This document shows positions 1 through 8,538 of a stretch of 64,000 nucleotides of DNA, piece after piece. Source of the DNA: Arthrobacter sp. CJ23 (GTDB lineage: Bacteria; Actinomycetota; Actinomycetes; Actinomycetales; Micrococcaceae). Positions within the stretch are counted from its first letter, which is position 1; each line of letters starts with the position of its first letter. The notes beneath the pieces are model-generated. The model did no database searches. It was not told where the DNA came from and was given only the letters and a program-made list of their open reading frames with translations. The translations under genes and the position numbers were made by a program. Location: contig NZ_CP102950.1 in assembly GCF_024741795.1 (NCBI RefSeq), forward strand, positions 1,116,001 to 1,180,000, in the 5' to 3' direction.

Positions 1-1
1 C

Positions 2-196
2 CTGGACCATCTTGTCCGGGAGGCCGGCAGCTGGGGAATGGGCGGCGAAAAAGCCCTCTCTTCTGTGACGGGCCTGCTTGTTGCGGCGGCGGAGGCCCGT
101 ACTTCGGTTCCTGAGCAGCTCGCGCACCTGCCCGCCCTGCTGGCCGCCCGCGCAGAGGACCTCATTGCCGGCCGCGCGGCACGCAGGCAGCTGTGA
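2..196 (+). CDS. C-terminal end of an unidentified protein (partial)
   Basis: An open frame enters from the left edge and runs 64 codons to a TGA, with the strong G/C third-position bias of real genes in this window. The visible tail is alanine- and leucine-rich, predicted helical, and ends in a basic stretch (AARRQL). No motif identifies the family. It converges with the regulator gene that follows on the opposite strand. The start and most of the protein lie outside the window. Confidence 0.6.
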   Translation: MDHLVREAGSWGMGGEKALSSVTGLLVAAAEARTSVPEQLAHLPALLAARAEDLIAGRAARRQL

Positions 197-212
197 CCGG
201 CCTCAGGTGACA

Positions 213-228
213 CCCGCCGCCGGGCGGG
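213..228. terminator. possible terminator hairpin between convergent genes
   Basis: CCCGCC, a four-base loop and GGCGGG form a 6-bp G/C stem between two convergent genes. There is no T-run, so termination is a weak inference from position and structure. Confidence 0.3.
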
Positions 229-278
229 GGAGCACGACGGCGGAGCACGACGACGGCGCCCGGCTTAAGCCCCGGCCC

Positions 279-1034
279 TCAGGTGTACAGCAGCGAGCCC
301 GGGGTGGTGAGCTTTTGGCCGGTTTCCAGCCAGGTCTTCAGGCCGGAGAGGATCATCGGCCAGCCGCCGTAGAGTTCGTCGTTGGCGCCTTCGCGGAGCT
401 GATCGTGCGTGACGGTGAGGTGGCAGGAATCGCCCACCTGCTCGATCTCCCACGTGACGCGGCTGGTGCCCTCGGCCGTGACCGCCTCGTCCCACAGGGC
501 CCGCATGGTCTGCACCAGCCGGCGCGGGGGATCCACCTCCACGTTTTCACCCTCGCCCAGGACCATGCCGTTGGCCTTGGGGTTGTGCATCTCGTAGTGG
601 CCGCCCGGCGTCCAGTCCGCGGTGTGGGTGTTGCCGAACTGGTACTTGCTGCGGATGTCGCTGTCCGTGATGGCTTCCCAGAGCAGTTCCGGGGTGGTCT
701 TGATGTAGATTTCGAAGATCTTTTCCATGGGACTTTCCAATCTGGATTTGAGGTCGCTGAGGGCAGCGGCCCATGGTTCTGCGTACTTGCTCACCCAGCG
801 GTCGTGGACGAGCCTGATGGGTACCGGATTCAGGAAGTGGAGCTTTTCACGCCCCCGACGGCGGGTGACCACCAGTCCGGCTTCCTCAAGGATCCTGAGG
901 TGCTTCATGATCCCGAAGCGGGTCATGCTGAACCGTGCTTCGAGCGCGCTCAGCGTTTGCCCGTCCTCGCGGAAAAGCTCATCGAGCAGTTCCCTGCGGG
1001 TGGGGTCGGAGAGTGCCTTGAAGACGGCGTCCAT
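279..1034 (-). CDS. ArsR-type HTH regulator fused to SRPBCC/AHSA1 domain
   Basis: The 251-aa protein has two domains. Residues about 1-90 form an ArsR winged helix (FKALSDPTRRELLDEL at the N-terminus, followed by a recognition-helix region with MKHLRILEEAGLV). From about residue 105 an SRPBCC/AHSA1 fold begins at MEKIFEIYIKTTPELLWEAI, continues through TPGGHYEM and ends with GGWPMILSGLKTWLETG. Such fusions are usually autoregulators of small stress or ligand-response operons, with the SRPBCC pocket as the likely sensor. The ligand is unknown here. A perfect inverted repeat lies just upstream of the ATG and is the likely operator. No cysteine metal site typical of ArsR/SmtB was noticed, so metal sensing is unlikely. 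The gene stands alone, divergent from the GNAT gene. Confidence 0.9.
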   Translation of the reverse strand: MDAVFKALSDPTRRELLDELFREDGQTLSALEARFSMTRFGIMKHLRILEEAGLVVTRRRGREKLHFLNPVPIRLVHDRWVSKYAEPWAAALSDLKSRLESPMEKIFEIYIKTTPELLWEAITDSDIRSKYQFGNTHTADWTPGGHYEMHNPKANGMVLGEGENVEVDPPRRLVQTMRALWDEAVTAEGTSRVTWEIEQVGDSCHLTVTHDQLREGANDELYGGWPMILSGLKTWLETGQKLTTPGSLLYT

Positions 1035-1047
1035 GGGATCAGAATAG

Positions 1048-1063
1048 GTGACTGTTTAGTCAC
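1048..1063. promoter_or_regulatory. inverted-repeat operator upstream of the ArsR-SRPBCC gene
   Basis: GTGACT-GTTT-AGTCAC is a perfect 6-bp inverted repeat with a 4-base spacer, 14 bases upstream of the ATG at 1034. On the minus strand a TATTCT sequence that could be a -10 box lies between it and the start. Its size and place fit an autoregulatory ArsR-family site (inference). Confidence 0.5.
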
Positions 1064-1162
1064 ATGTAAAGGGTTTTCAGGGGTTGGGGAACATCCATCG
1101 GCCATCCTGTGTTTAGGATGCCCAGAGGAACGTAACAGGGAAGTTGCTCCGGAGAGGACCGA

Positions 1163-1537
1163 ATGGACCACATGCTCATCAGCCACAACACCGAGCGGGA
1201 ACGCTTTGAACTGCTGGAGGCCGGCCGCGTGATCGGCAAGGCCGCGTACAAGGATTGGGACGGCGGTGCGTCCGCCCCTGCCGAGGGAGCCGTTCAGCAG
1301 CGGATTTTCTACCACACGGTCATCAACGAGGAATATGGCGGACAGGGCCTGGCCGGGAAGCTCGCCGCCGAGGCCCTCGACCAGACCATCGCCGCGGGCC
1401 TGAAGATGGTTCCGGTGTGCCCCTTCATCAAGAAGTTCGTGGCCAAGCACCCGGAATACGAGGCGCACGTGGTCAGGCCAAGCCAGGCCCACCTCAGCTT
1501 CCTGGACGAGGCCTTGAACAGCTCCGCCAAGGTCTGA
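1163..1537 (+). CDS. small GNAT-family N-acetyltransferase (YjdJ-like)
   Basis: The 124-aa protein matches the short Gcn5-related acetyltransferases of the YjdJ type. These have a compact acetyl-CoA-binding core without the long N-terminal lobe. The key stretch is FYHTVINEEYGGQGLAGKL (residues about 49-67), where the conserved Q/R-x-x-G-x-G/A pyrophosphate loop of GNATs appears as YGGQGLAGKL. The C-terminal part has the expected VPVCPFIKKFVAKHPEY motif. The ATG at 1163 is preceded by GGAGAGG at good spacing. The substrate is unknown. The gene is divergent from the ArsR-SRPBCC gene and converges on the aminotransferase gene. Confidence 0.88.
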   Translation: MDHMLISHNTERERFELLEAGRVIGKAAYKDWDGGASAPAEGAVQQRIFYHTVINEEYGGQGLAGKLAAEALDQTIAAGLKMVPVCPFIKKFVAKHPEYEAHVVRPSQAHLSFLDEALNSSAKV

Positions 1538-1555
1538 GCCAGCGCCGCGCGATCC

Positions 1556-2788
1556 TCAGGAGCGGGGCACGCTCTCTTTGATCGCCGCCTCGAATGCCGG
1601 CAGGCTGCGTTCGATCATGTCCTCATTCGCGGTCAGGGAGATGCGGAAGAAGCCGGGCGTTTCGAACATGACGCCCGGGAGTACCAGGACATCCCGGTGT
1701 ACGAGTGATTCGGCGAACGCCACGTCGTCGGGGATCGGGGACGGGACGTAGAGGTAGAACGCTCCTTCCGGCTGCCACATGCGGTAGCCCATGTTGCCCA
1801 GCGCCTCGACCAGCCGGTCCCGGCGGCTCTGCAGCCGGCCGATATCAATGGAGAACTTCTCCAGTTCGGGAAGGGCGTGCTGCAGCAGTGCGTTCGGGTA
1901 CACCCAGCCCATAGCCACCTGCAGGCTGTTGATGGCCGGGCGCATCTCATCCCGGCGAGGCATGGTGGGCGGCAGCGCCAGGTATCCGATCCGCTCACCA
2001 GGGGAGAGGTGGGTTTTGCCGTAGGAGTATGCCAGGAGTGTGTAGGGATAAAACTCCACCGGGCTGTGGAAGCGCAGGCCGTCGTAGACGATCCGGTTGT
2101 AGGGCTCGTCCGAGACGAGGTAGATGCGCCTGCCGATCCGGGCCGAGGCGGCTTCCAGCAATTCCGCCAACCGCAGAAGCAGCTCGGGCGGGTAGATCCG
2201 TCCCGTGGGATTGTTGGGTGTATTGACGATCACCACCTTGGTGCGTTCGGTGATGGCGGCGTCGATGCCGGCGAGGTCGAGGTCGAACGTGGCGGTGTTG
2301 ATGGTTACCTTCACGGGCACGAGTCCGGCCTCGAGGATGAGCGGCTCGTACAGGAACCAAGGCGGCAGGCTGAAGATGACCTCGTCGCCGGGATCCGCCA
2401 CGGTCTTCAGCGCCAAGGCGATTGCCGCGAAGCCCCCGGTGGTGAGGTAGATATCCTCCGGCTGGAACGGTACATCCAACAGGTGCCCAAGGGATTCCGC
2501 TGCCGCTTCTCGGGCGGGTTCGCCGTTGGTCTGGTAAGCGAACCACTGATCATTTTGAGGGGTCAGGGCGTCCCGCAGCGTGGTGACGTAGCGCTCGTCC
2601 GGCATCTGGTGCGGGTTGCCAAACGTGAAGTCGCAAGCGGACACCTCCCTGCGGGTGCCATTTTCGTTGATAAAGCGCTCGATCCTCAGGAAATTGGGGA
2701 TGGACGCCAGGCGCGCTGCGCGGGCGGACACCGGCGGCGCCGTATCGACTGCGGCATCCGGAGCGGCCATATCTGTTGATTCGTCCAT
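1556..2788 (-). CDS. PLP-dependent class I/II aminotransferase
   Basis: This is a 410-aa fold-type I PLP enzyme, probably an aminotransferase. PNNPTG at residues 192-197 binds the cofactor, SDEPYNR at about 227-233 holds the Asp and Tyr that contact PLP, and SYGKTHLSPGERIGY places the Schiff-base lysine at 258 and the phosphate-binding Arg at 266. TGGFAAIALAL near 117-127 is the glycine-rich PLP phosphate site. The open frame extends upstream to 2914, but the ATG at 2788 is preferred because GGAGG lies nine bases before it and the extra N-terminus is unlike the family. The amino donor is not readable from sequence. It is monocistronic as far as can be seen. Confidence 0.88.
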   Translation of the reverse strand: MDESTDMAAPDAAVDTAPPVSARAARLASIPNFLRIERFINENGTRREVSACDFTFGNPHQMPDERYVTTLRDALTPQNDQWFAYQTNGEPAREAAAESLGHLLDVPFQPEDIYLTTGGFAAIALALKTVADPGDEVIFSLPPWFLYEPLILEAGLVPVKVTINTATFDLDLAGIDAAITERTKVVIVNTPNNPTGRIYPPELLLRLAELLEAASARIGRRIYLVSDEPYNRIVYDGLRFHSPVEFYPYTLLAYSYGKTHLSPGERIGYLALPPTMPRRDEMRPAINSLQVAMGWVYPNALLQHALPELEKFSIDIGRLQSRRDRLVEALGNMGYRMWQPEGAFYLYVPSPIPDDVAFAESLVHRDVLVLPGVMFETPGFFRISLTANEDMIERSLPAFEAAIKESVPRS

Positions 2789-2981
2789 TTCAGCGTTCCT
2801 CCGCGTGGAATCGGATGGGCAGCACGCTGCTGAGCCAGTGGAGGCTGCGTTGGGACCAATTGTTGACGGACACAAGGGTGAAGTAAAGATGGCGGCGGCC
2901 AGCGTTTCCGCCAAGGTCTGAGCCCGTCCGGGCCCCGCACCACGGTCCCTTGTCCGGGCCCGAACCCGATGTACCAGGGCT

Positions 2982-3584
2982 CTAACCCCGCAGCGCCGCC
3001 CCGTCGAACACCAGCTTCACGGCATTCCGGACGCGCTCCCGCGTTGCTTCCCCGGACCCGGCTTCGGGCGCCCGCACCACGAACTGGTAGTAGTACAGGC
3101 CGTTGATGAGGTCGATCATGGCCTCCACGTCCACGGCCGGATCGATTTCGCCGGCCTCGATGCCGCGTCGGATTTCGTCCGCGATCGGTTCCCGGCGCCG
3201 GGATACGTGGCGGTTCCAGGACAGTGCCCGGAGCTGATCGTTCTCCAGGCCCATGGCCACGCGCTTCTTCACCAACGTCCCCACCCGGCCGTCGACGGCC
3301 ACAGACGCTTCCTCATAGGTGTTCAGAATGGTTTCCAGGCTCGTGGCGCCGCGTCTGAGTTCGATGCCGGAACGCACGCTGTCCAGGGAGGCCGCGAGTA
3401 GTTCCTCACGGCTGCTCCAGCGACGATAGAGCGCAGCCCGGCTCACGCCTGACCGTTCCGTTATCGCCGAAATAGTCACGTCCCGCGTGTCCCGCTCCAG
3501 GAGCAGATCCACGGCAGCGGACAGCACGGTGGTCTCCAGGGAGGTGTCGCGGGGCCTTCCGGGGCGGCGGTCTGCCTCAGGCAT
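2982..3584 (-). CDS. TetR/AcrR-family transcriptional regulator
   Basis: The 200-aa protein has the TetR N-terminal HTH: TSLETTVLSAAVDLLLERD, then VTISAITERSGVSRAALYRRW (residues about 33-53), the classical recognition helix. The C-terminal ligand domain ends in a TetR_C-like segment with DLINGLYYYQFV. A longer frame reaches 3677, but the ATG at 3584 overlaps the end of the upstream phosphatase gene by eight bases (ATGCCTGA), so the gene is probably translated by coupling as the last gene of the phn operon. It may control the transporter operon (inference). Confidence 0.88.
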   Translation of the reverse strand: MPEADRRPGRPRDTSLETTVLSAAVDLLLERDTRDVTISAITERSGVSRAALYRRWSSREELLAASLDSVRSGIELRRGATSLETILNTYEEASVAVDGRVGTLVKKRVAMGLENDQLRALSWNRHVSRRREPIADEIRRGIEAGEIDPAVDVEAMIDLINGLYYYQFVVRAPEAGSGEATRERVRNAVKLVFDGAALRG

Positions 3585-4344
3585 CGGCAGCCACCAGTCG
3601 CTCACGCAGCCGGGCGATGGTCGCGTCCGAAAGGCCGGCCTGGAGCACCGGTTCCAGGACACTTCCATGGCGCTCAATCAGAATCCGTTGCATGGCATCC
3701 ATCGACGCCGCATGCGCGCCCATCATCGCCCCGTGGTCAGCCCCTTCGCCGATCACCGTCTCGGGCATCAGCCCGCCCATGATCGCCCGGAGCCGCGGGA
3801 ACAGCCGCGGCAAGCGCGTTGCGGTCACGGCATAGTCGGCGGAAATGGTCTCCTGCGAGGCACCGAGGGCAGAGAGTACGACGGCGGCGAACACCCCTGT
3901 GCGGTCCTTGCCTGCCGCGCAATGGAAGACGGTAGCGCCGTCCGCCATGGCCACGAGCGTCATGCCCAGCGCGAGCTGCCGGGCCTGGGTTTCGAGCAGC
4001 TTCGCATACCAGGAACCCACCTGTGCGGGGGTGGCGGAGGAGGACATGAGCTCCTGGCTGATGTCCTCCGGGGCGGCCACGGAAGCCGTGAGGGCGAGGT
4101 GGTGGTAGTTGACGCCGGGAACCGTGAGCGGCCCACGCCCGGTGAAGAGGGCCTCCTCCGGTGAGCGCAGATCGATCACGGACGTGACGCCGTCGTGGAT
4201 CATTTGTTGGGCGAAATCGGCAGGCATGACGGAGACGTCGTCGCTGCGCAGCAGCACGCCGGGGCGGGTCACGCCGCCGTCGACGGGGAGGCCGCCGAGG
4301 TCGCGGAGGTTGACGGGGGCGAGGTCGATAGTCTGAAGATCCAT
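3577..4344 (-). CDS. tyrosine-protein phosphatase (Y_phosphatase3 family)
   Basis: The 255-aa protein carries the cysteine phosphatase P-loop HCAAGKDRTG at residues 141-150 (nucleophile Cys142, Arg148). This is the active-site form typical of bacterial Tyr/Ser/phosphoinositide phosphatases of the Y_phosphatase3 family. The N-terminus NLRDLGGLPVDGG and the RSDD and DLRSPEE segments match the same family. It starts seven bases after phnE and overlaps the TetR gene, so it belongs to the phnDCE operon. A phosphatase in a phosphonate/organophosphate uptake operon suggests it may release phosphate from an imported ester. A protein-directed role is equally possible. Confidence 0.85.
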   Translation of the reverse strand: MDLQTIDLAPVNLRDLGGLPVDGGVTRPGVLLRSDDVSVMPADFAQQMIHDGVTSVIDLRSPEEALFTGRGPLTVPGVNYHHLALTASVAAPEDISQELMSSSATPAQVGSWYAKLLETQARQLALGMTLVAMADGATVFHCAAGKDRTGVFAAVVLSALGASQETISADYAVTATRLPRLFPRLRAIMGGLMPETVIGEGADHGAMMGAHAASMDAMQRILIERHGSVLEPVLQAGLSDATIARLRERLVAADA

Positions 4345-4351
4345 GGGATTC

Positions 4352-5221
4352 CTAGCTGAGTTTGGCGCGGATGAAGGCGCTGACGCGGTCGATGATGCTG
4401 ACCAGGACGATGATGCTGATGATGATGGCGCAGAGGTGCCCGTAGTCGTACATGCGCATGGCAGTGGTGAGTTCCAGGCCGATGCCGCCCGCACCCACGA
4501 GGCCCAGGATGGTGGCGCCGCGAACGTTGCCCTCGAAGAGCAGGAGGGTGTAGCTGACCAGCAGTGGAGCCGCCTGCGGGAGGACCGCGTAGCCGATGAT
4601 CTGCCGCTTGTTGGCGCCGACGGCGGTGAGCGCTTCCACGGGTCCGGGCTGCACGGATTCCATGGCCTCGGCGTAGACCTTGCCGATGGAGCCCACTGAG
4701 CCCAGCACGATCGCCAGGATGCCGGCGAACGGTCCAAGGCCCACGGCGGAGACGAACATCAGGGCGTAGATGAGCTCGGGGATGGAGCGCAGCACGTTCA
4801 GAACAGCCCGGCAGCCCGTGTAGACCCAGCGCGGGGCAATGTTGCTGGCCGCGCCGAAGCTCAGCAACAGCGATGCCAGTGCGCCAAGCACCGTGCCAAC
4901 CACCGCCATCTGCAGCGTCTCGACGAGGAGCTTGACGATGATGCCGAACTTGTCGAACGTGGGCGGGAGCAGGCGGCCCAGGAAGTTGCCCATGTTCGGG
5001 ATGCCGCTCAGCAGCTTGTCCGGGTTAAATCCGGCGCCCATGCCGGCCCACACGAGGACCACGGCCACCAGCACCCACAGCAGGGCGCCCCGCGGTGTGG
5101 GGAGGCTGAACGGACGGGAGAGGCGCAGGCGGTCGGCCTCGGGGAGCGTGGTGTCGATCTGCTTGCCAGTTTCTGCAGGCGCCGCGGTGTCAGTTTTCAA
5201 GGAGCTCGGTGTCTGTGCCAT
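4352..5221 (-). CDS. phnE: phosphonate ABC transporter permease PhnE
   Basis: The 289-aa integral membrane protein of the PhnE family has about six hydrophobic segments and the binding-protein-dependent transport signature near residues 205-235 (EALTAVGANKRQIIGYAVLPQA), the EAA loop that docks to the ATPase. The upstream extension of the frame to 5323 is rejected because it lies wholly in phnC. The ATG at 5221 overlaps the end of phnC by 32 bases. It forms the membrane channel with PhnC and PhnD for uptake of phosphonate, phosphite or a related phosphorus ester. The true substrate cannot be told from sequence. Confidence 0.9.
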   Translation of the reverse strand: MAQTPSSLKTDTAAPAETGKQIDTTLPEADRLRLSRPFSLPTPRGALLWVLVAVVLVWAGMGAGFNPDKLLSGIPNMGNFLGRLLPPTFDKFGIIVKLLVETLQMAVVGTVLGALASLLLSFGAASNIAPRWVYTGCRAVLNVLRSIPELIYALMFVSAVGLGPFAGILAIVLGSVGSIGKVYAEAMESVQPGPVEALTAVGANKRQIIGYAVLPQAAPLLVSYTLLLFEGNVRGATILGLVGAGGIGLELTTAMRMYDYGHLCAIIISIIVLVSIIDRVSAFIRAKLS

Positions 5222-5999
5222 AGATCTGGTGCACCTCCTCTTCGGTGATGTTGGCGGCGGGGCCGGAGAAGACGATCTCGCCGGAGTGCAGGCCCAGGAC
5301 ACGGTCTGCGTAGCGGCGGGCAAGCCCCACTACGTGCAGGCTGACGATCACGGGGATCTGTTCTTCCCGCGCGATGTCGCGGAGGAGGCCGAGGATGTTG
5401 CCGGCGAGCCGCGGGTCAAGGGAGGCGACGGGTTCGTCGGCCAGGATGAGTCGGGGCTGCTGCATCAGGGCGCGGGCGATCGCGACGCGCTGCTGTTCGC
5501 CTCCGCTGAGGCTCCGGCAGGGCTGCTTGGCCTTGTGGGCCAGGCCCACGCGGTCCAGGAGTTCCAGGGCCTTTGCGCGCTGGGTGCCGCTGAAGGTCCC
5601 CAGCATGTTGATGGGTCCTGCGGAGTGCAGGCCGCCCGTGAGCACGTTGGTGAGCGCGGTGAGGCGCGGCACCAGGTTGAAGTGCTGGAAGACATGCCCG
5701 ACGTCGGAACGCAGCTCCCGCAGGCCGCCGGCCGTTTGGGTGGAGACCTCGCGGCCGGCCACCTCCAGTGTGTCCGCCGTGAACGGGGCGATGCCGGTGA
5801 GGGTCTTCATGAGGGTCGACTTGCCGGACCCCGAGTGGCCCAGCAGCGCCACGACTTCGCCCGGGTATGCGTCCAGGTCCACGCTGTTGAGGGCGATCTG
5901 CTGGCCGTACTGCACGCGCAGCTTGCGGGCACGGACGGTGGGCGCGCCCGCCTGGGCGAGTGCCGCCGTCGTTCGCTTCTCCAAAGCGGAGACGCTCAC
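5190..5999 (-). CDS. phnC: phosphonate ABC transporter ATP-binding protein PhnC
   Basis: The 269-aa ABC ATPase has Walker A GHSGSGKST, signature LSGGEQQRV and Walker B/D-loop LILADEPVASLDP, followed by the H-loop in VSLHVVG. The length and the PhnC-type start of the core (VRARKLRVQYGQQIALNSVDL) agree with phosphonate importers. It starts at a GTG that overlaps the phnD stop (GTGA), so translation is coupled. It drives import together with the PhnE permease and the PhnD lipoprotein. Confidence 0.92.
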   Translation of the reverse strand: MSVSALEKRTTAALAQAGAPTVRARKLRVQYGQQIALNSVDLDAYPGEVVALLGHSGSGKSTLMKTLTGIAPFTADTLEVAGREVSTQTAGGLRELRSDVGHVFQHFNLVPRLTALTNVLTGGLHSAGPINMLGTFSGTQRAKALELLDRVGLAHKAKQPCRSLSGGEQQRVAIARALMQQPRLILADEPVASLDPRLAGNILGLLRDIAREEQIPVIVSLHVVGLARRYADRVLGLHSGEIVFSGPAANITEEEVHQIYGTDTELLEN

Positions 6000-6898
6000 C
6001 GGAGGTCCTTGAGGTCCACGCCGATGGACTGGGCCACGTCAACCAGGGGGGCGTAAGTGCTGAACTCGGGGTCCTTGGCGGGCTCGCCCTTGAGGCCGAA
6101 GGTCTTCACGAGCTTCGCGTTGCCGGCCATGAGGGCGGGGAGCTTGGCTTTGAGGGCTTCGCGTGCCTGCTCGTCGAGGCCCTTGCGGACCACGATGGAG
6201 ATGCCCACCGGGATGGGATCGGACTTGGCGATGATGGTGACGTCGTCTTCCTTGATGACGCCCTTCTGGACGAAGGTGGGGTAGAGCTGGCGGGCGGTGC
6301 AGGCCACGTCCACGCTGCCGTTGGCCATGGCCAGCACGGCGGAGTCGTGCGAGCCGGCGAAGGTGCTCTTGTAATCGGTGCCGTCGGTGAGGCCGGCCTT
6401 CTTGAAGAGGGATTTGGGCATGAAGTAGCCGGTGGTGGAGCCGGGGTCCACGAACGCGATCTGGTGGCCCTTCAGGTCGGCGGCGGTCTTGATACCGCTG
6501 TCCTTCTTGGCCAGGCAGAAGCTGGCGGGCTCGGAGCTGGCGCCCCACACCAGGAGGGGATCCACGCTGTCTGTCTTGTAGGCGAGGGCGGCGGAGAACT
6601 GGCTGAGCACGGCGACATCCACGGAGCCGTTGCGGACGGCTTCCACGACGCCCAGGTAGTCGGCGGGCTGGAGGTTGGTCACGGTGCGGCCGGAGGCTTC
6701 GCCCACCATGTGGGAGAGGTCGGTCATGATGGCCTGCTCCTCGGGGTCGTCCGTGCCCGGGGGAGTGGCGAAGACGAGTTCCGTCTTGCTTTGGTTTGCG
6801 GTGGACGCGTTGGCGTCGCTGGAGCAGCCGGCCAGGGCTCCGGTGAGTGCTACCAGGCCGATGAGTGAAGTTGCGATGATGCCTGCACGAGCATGCAT
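5996..6898 (-). CDS. phnD: phosphonate/phosphite-type substrate-binding lipoprotein PhnD
   Basis: The 300-aa protein begins with a lipoprotein signal peptide ending in the lipobox LAGCSS, so it should be membrane-anchored outside the cell. The mature part is a PhnD-like periplasmic-binding fold, with VFATPPGTDDPEEQ at the start, FVDPGSTTGYFMPKSLF, and FAGSHDSAVLAMANGSVDVACT (quoted in separate pieces). The start at 6898 is chosen over 6916 because GGAAGG precedes it at good spacing while nothing precedes the upstream ATG. It is the first gene of the phnD-phnC-phnE-phosphatase-tetR operon. Confidence 0.9.
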   Translation of the reverse strand: MHARAGIIATSLIGLVALTGALAGCSSDANASTANQSKTELVFATPPGTDDPEEQAIMTDLSHMVGEASGRTVTNLQPADYLGVVEAVRNGSVDVAVLSQFSAALAYKTDSVDPLLVWGASSEPASFCLAKKDSGIKTAADLKGHQIAFVDPGSTTGYFMPKSLFKKAGLTDGTDYKSTFAGSHDSAVLAMANGSVDVACTARQLYPTFVQKGVIKEDDVTIIAKSDPIPVGISIVVRKGLDEQAREALKAKLPALMAGNAKLVKTFGLKGEPAKDPEFSTYAPLVDVAQSIGVDLKDLR

Positions 6899-6927
6899 GG
6901 TGGTGCCTTCCGTCATGTTGGGGGTGA

Positions 6928-6967
6928 CGGAATTACGAAACCACCGGTATCTGAATCGGAATTACGA
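6928..6967. repeat. 11-bp direct repeat upstream of phnD
   Basis: CGGAATTACGA occurs at 6928-6938 and again at 6957-6967, 29 bp apart, about three helical turns, in the leader of the phn operon. Same-face repeats of this kind are typical of a regulator binding site. The regulator could be the operon's own TetR protein or a phosphate-response regulator (inference). Confidence 0.4.
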
Positions 6968-7107
6968 GACTGCCGTACTTGGAATGGCGGGAAGGTTAAC
7001 TGTTGATGCGCGGGGTGGTGGAGAGTAGACAGGGTCCATGAGCACAGCCGGGCGTGGACGCGCGCTGTTGGTGGTTGGAGCCGCGGTGCGTCGGGGGCGG
7101 AACGATC

Positions 7108-8496
7108 ATGTTTGAAGACTTCTTCGATGACCTCGAAAAGGAATTCGAAAGCCGGGTAGTAGGAGCCACGCTGGACGCGGGCTTCGACGCGTTAGGGATC
7201 ACGCCCAAGAAGGACTCCAAACCCGCGGTCGACCTGAAACCGGTGCTGGATGCCCTGACGGAAATCATGGCCCAGGGATCCAGGCTGCTCGAGGTTTTGC
7301 AGCGGCCCACTGAAACAGCAGGCAATGAACTATGCCAACGGGCGGCAACAGCGCTGTTTCATGGCTGGTACGGCGATTCCCTGCGGGATGCCGTTGCGAG
7401 CGTTGAACAGTATCCGTACCGGGCCACGCCGTACCTGATCGGGGCACTTGCCGCCTTGAAATTGGGAAACACTTCCCACTCGATGAAGCTCCTCGTGCAG
7501 TGCGTGAAGTATTCGGCCAACGGGGAACGGGAGGTAGGTGCGGTCGCTGCGTTGCTCGGTGCGGGATTGGCCAGTACCGCACAGCTGCCTCAGTTCAGCA
7601 TCCATTTGCTGGAACTCTCGGACCAGATCACCGAGCATTCCTGCCCGCCCGTGGTTGCCGCCCTTGCATCGTTCACGCCTGACCCGGAGCGGGACAGCCG
7701 GTTGCTGGGGCTCTGGTGGGCAGAGGTGGGCAGCGAGGCCAAGGCTGAAATAGCGGCCAGCTGGAGCGGGAGAATCGCAGCCGTTCCCTCAGCAAGCGCG
7801 GCGCCATACGCGGATGCTGGGAGCCGCTTCAGAGCTGATGCTTCGGCGATCGTCCTGACGATCGCCCAGCTGTCGAATGCCCGGAGCAATCTCCTGGCGC
7901 AGGTGGAGCGGCTGGAGAGGGCCGTAGGACAAGCCGTGCCGGAGAACGATGCACTCGATTCAGTTCTGAAACAGCGATACGGAGTCAAGGCCCCGGTCTA
8001 TACGAGCCACAGCCTCAAGAAGACGTTGCTGTCGCTCATCGCCTTCGACAACCCTGCGGTCCGGACAGAGCGGATGTTCGTGTACCGAGGGGCAGCGGAC
8101 GTGGAAGACCTTCGGCGATCATTCCGCATGATCCGGAAGGCGGCCAACTTGCTCATGGATCTTGTGAATCTGGGAATGGAATCGCCCACCACACGGACCC
8201 AACTGATCAGCGATTGGTCTGTACTCGGCGATCCGTCCAAGCAGCTCCTGTACAAGCTCTGCAGACCGGGTGCGGCCAGCATGTGGCCCGGCTGGCACGC
8301 GGAAGCAGGGAAGGTACTCCAATTTCATTTCCGGTATTCCGAGCTGTTGGGCGAGGTTGCCAAATACACGAGCGAAGACAAGCTGGACGCCGTCGTGGCG
8401 GCCACGCTGAACTACGAAGCAATCACTGGCGGCCTGCCAAGACTCAGTCCCATGTCCCTTCCCGTTAGCCCCTGGCTACCGCGCATTGGGGCCTGA
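7108..8496 (+). CDS. hypothetical protein, 462 aa
   Basis: I do not recognise this family. The frame could begin at 7054, but the ATG at 7108 follows a GGGGGCGGA stretch and gives an acidic N-terminus (MFEDFFDDLEKEFESR). The protein has no signal peptide or clear membrane segment, is rich in alanine and leucine, and looks mainly helical. The middle part (about residues 85-210) has short repeating helix pairs that could be a TPR/HEAT-like solenoid. Codon use matches the neighbouring host genes. It stands alone between the phn operon (divergent) and the MFS gene. Confidence 0.75.
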   Translation: MFEDFFDDLEKEFESRVVGATLDAGFDALGITPKKDSKPAVDLKPVLDALTEIMAQGSRLLEVLQRPTETAGNELCQRAATALFHGWYGDSLRDAVASVEQYPYRATPYLIGALAALKLGNTSHSMKLLVQCVKYSANGEREVGAVAALLGAGLASTAQLPQFSIHLLELSDQITEHSCPPVVAALASFTPDPERDSRLLGLWWAEVGSEAKAEIAASWSGRIAAVPSASAAPYADAGSRFRADASAIVLTIAQLSNARSNLLAQVERLERAVGQAVPENDALDSVLKQRYGVKAPVYTSHSLKKTLLSLIAFDNPAVRTERMFVYRGAADVEDLRRSFRMIRKAANLLMDLVNLGMESPTTRTQLISDWSVLGDPSKQLLYKLCRPGAASMWPGWHAEAGKVLQFHFRYSELLGEVAKYTSEDKLDAVVAATLNYEAITGGLPRLSPMSLPVSPWLPRIGA

Positions 8497-8538
8497 GCGG
8501 ACCGCTTTCGTGACCCGAAGCAACCATGCACCAGACTT

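Noticed and set aside
78-1232. A 384-codon plus-strand frame over the ArsR-SRPBCC gene
   Set aside because: It is antisense to a clearly recognisable gene and has no family features; long antisense frames are expected at this G+C content.
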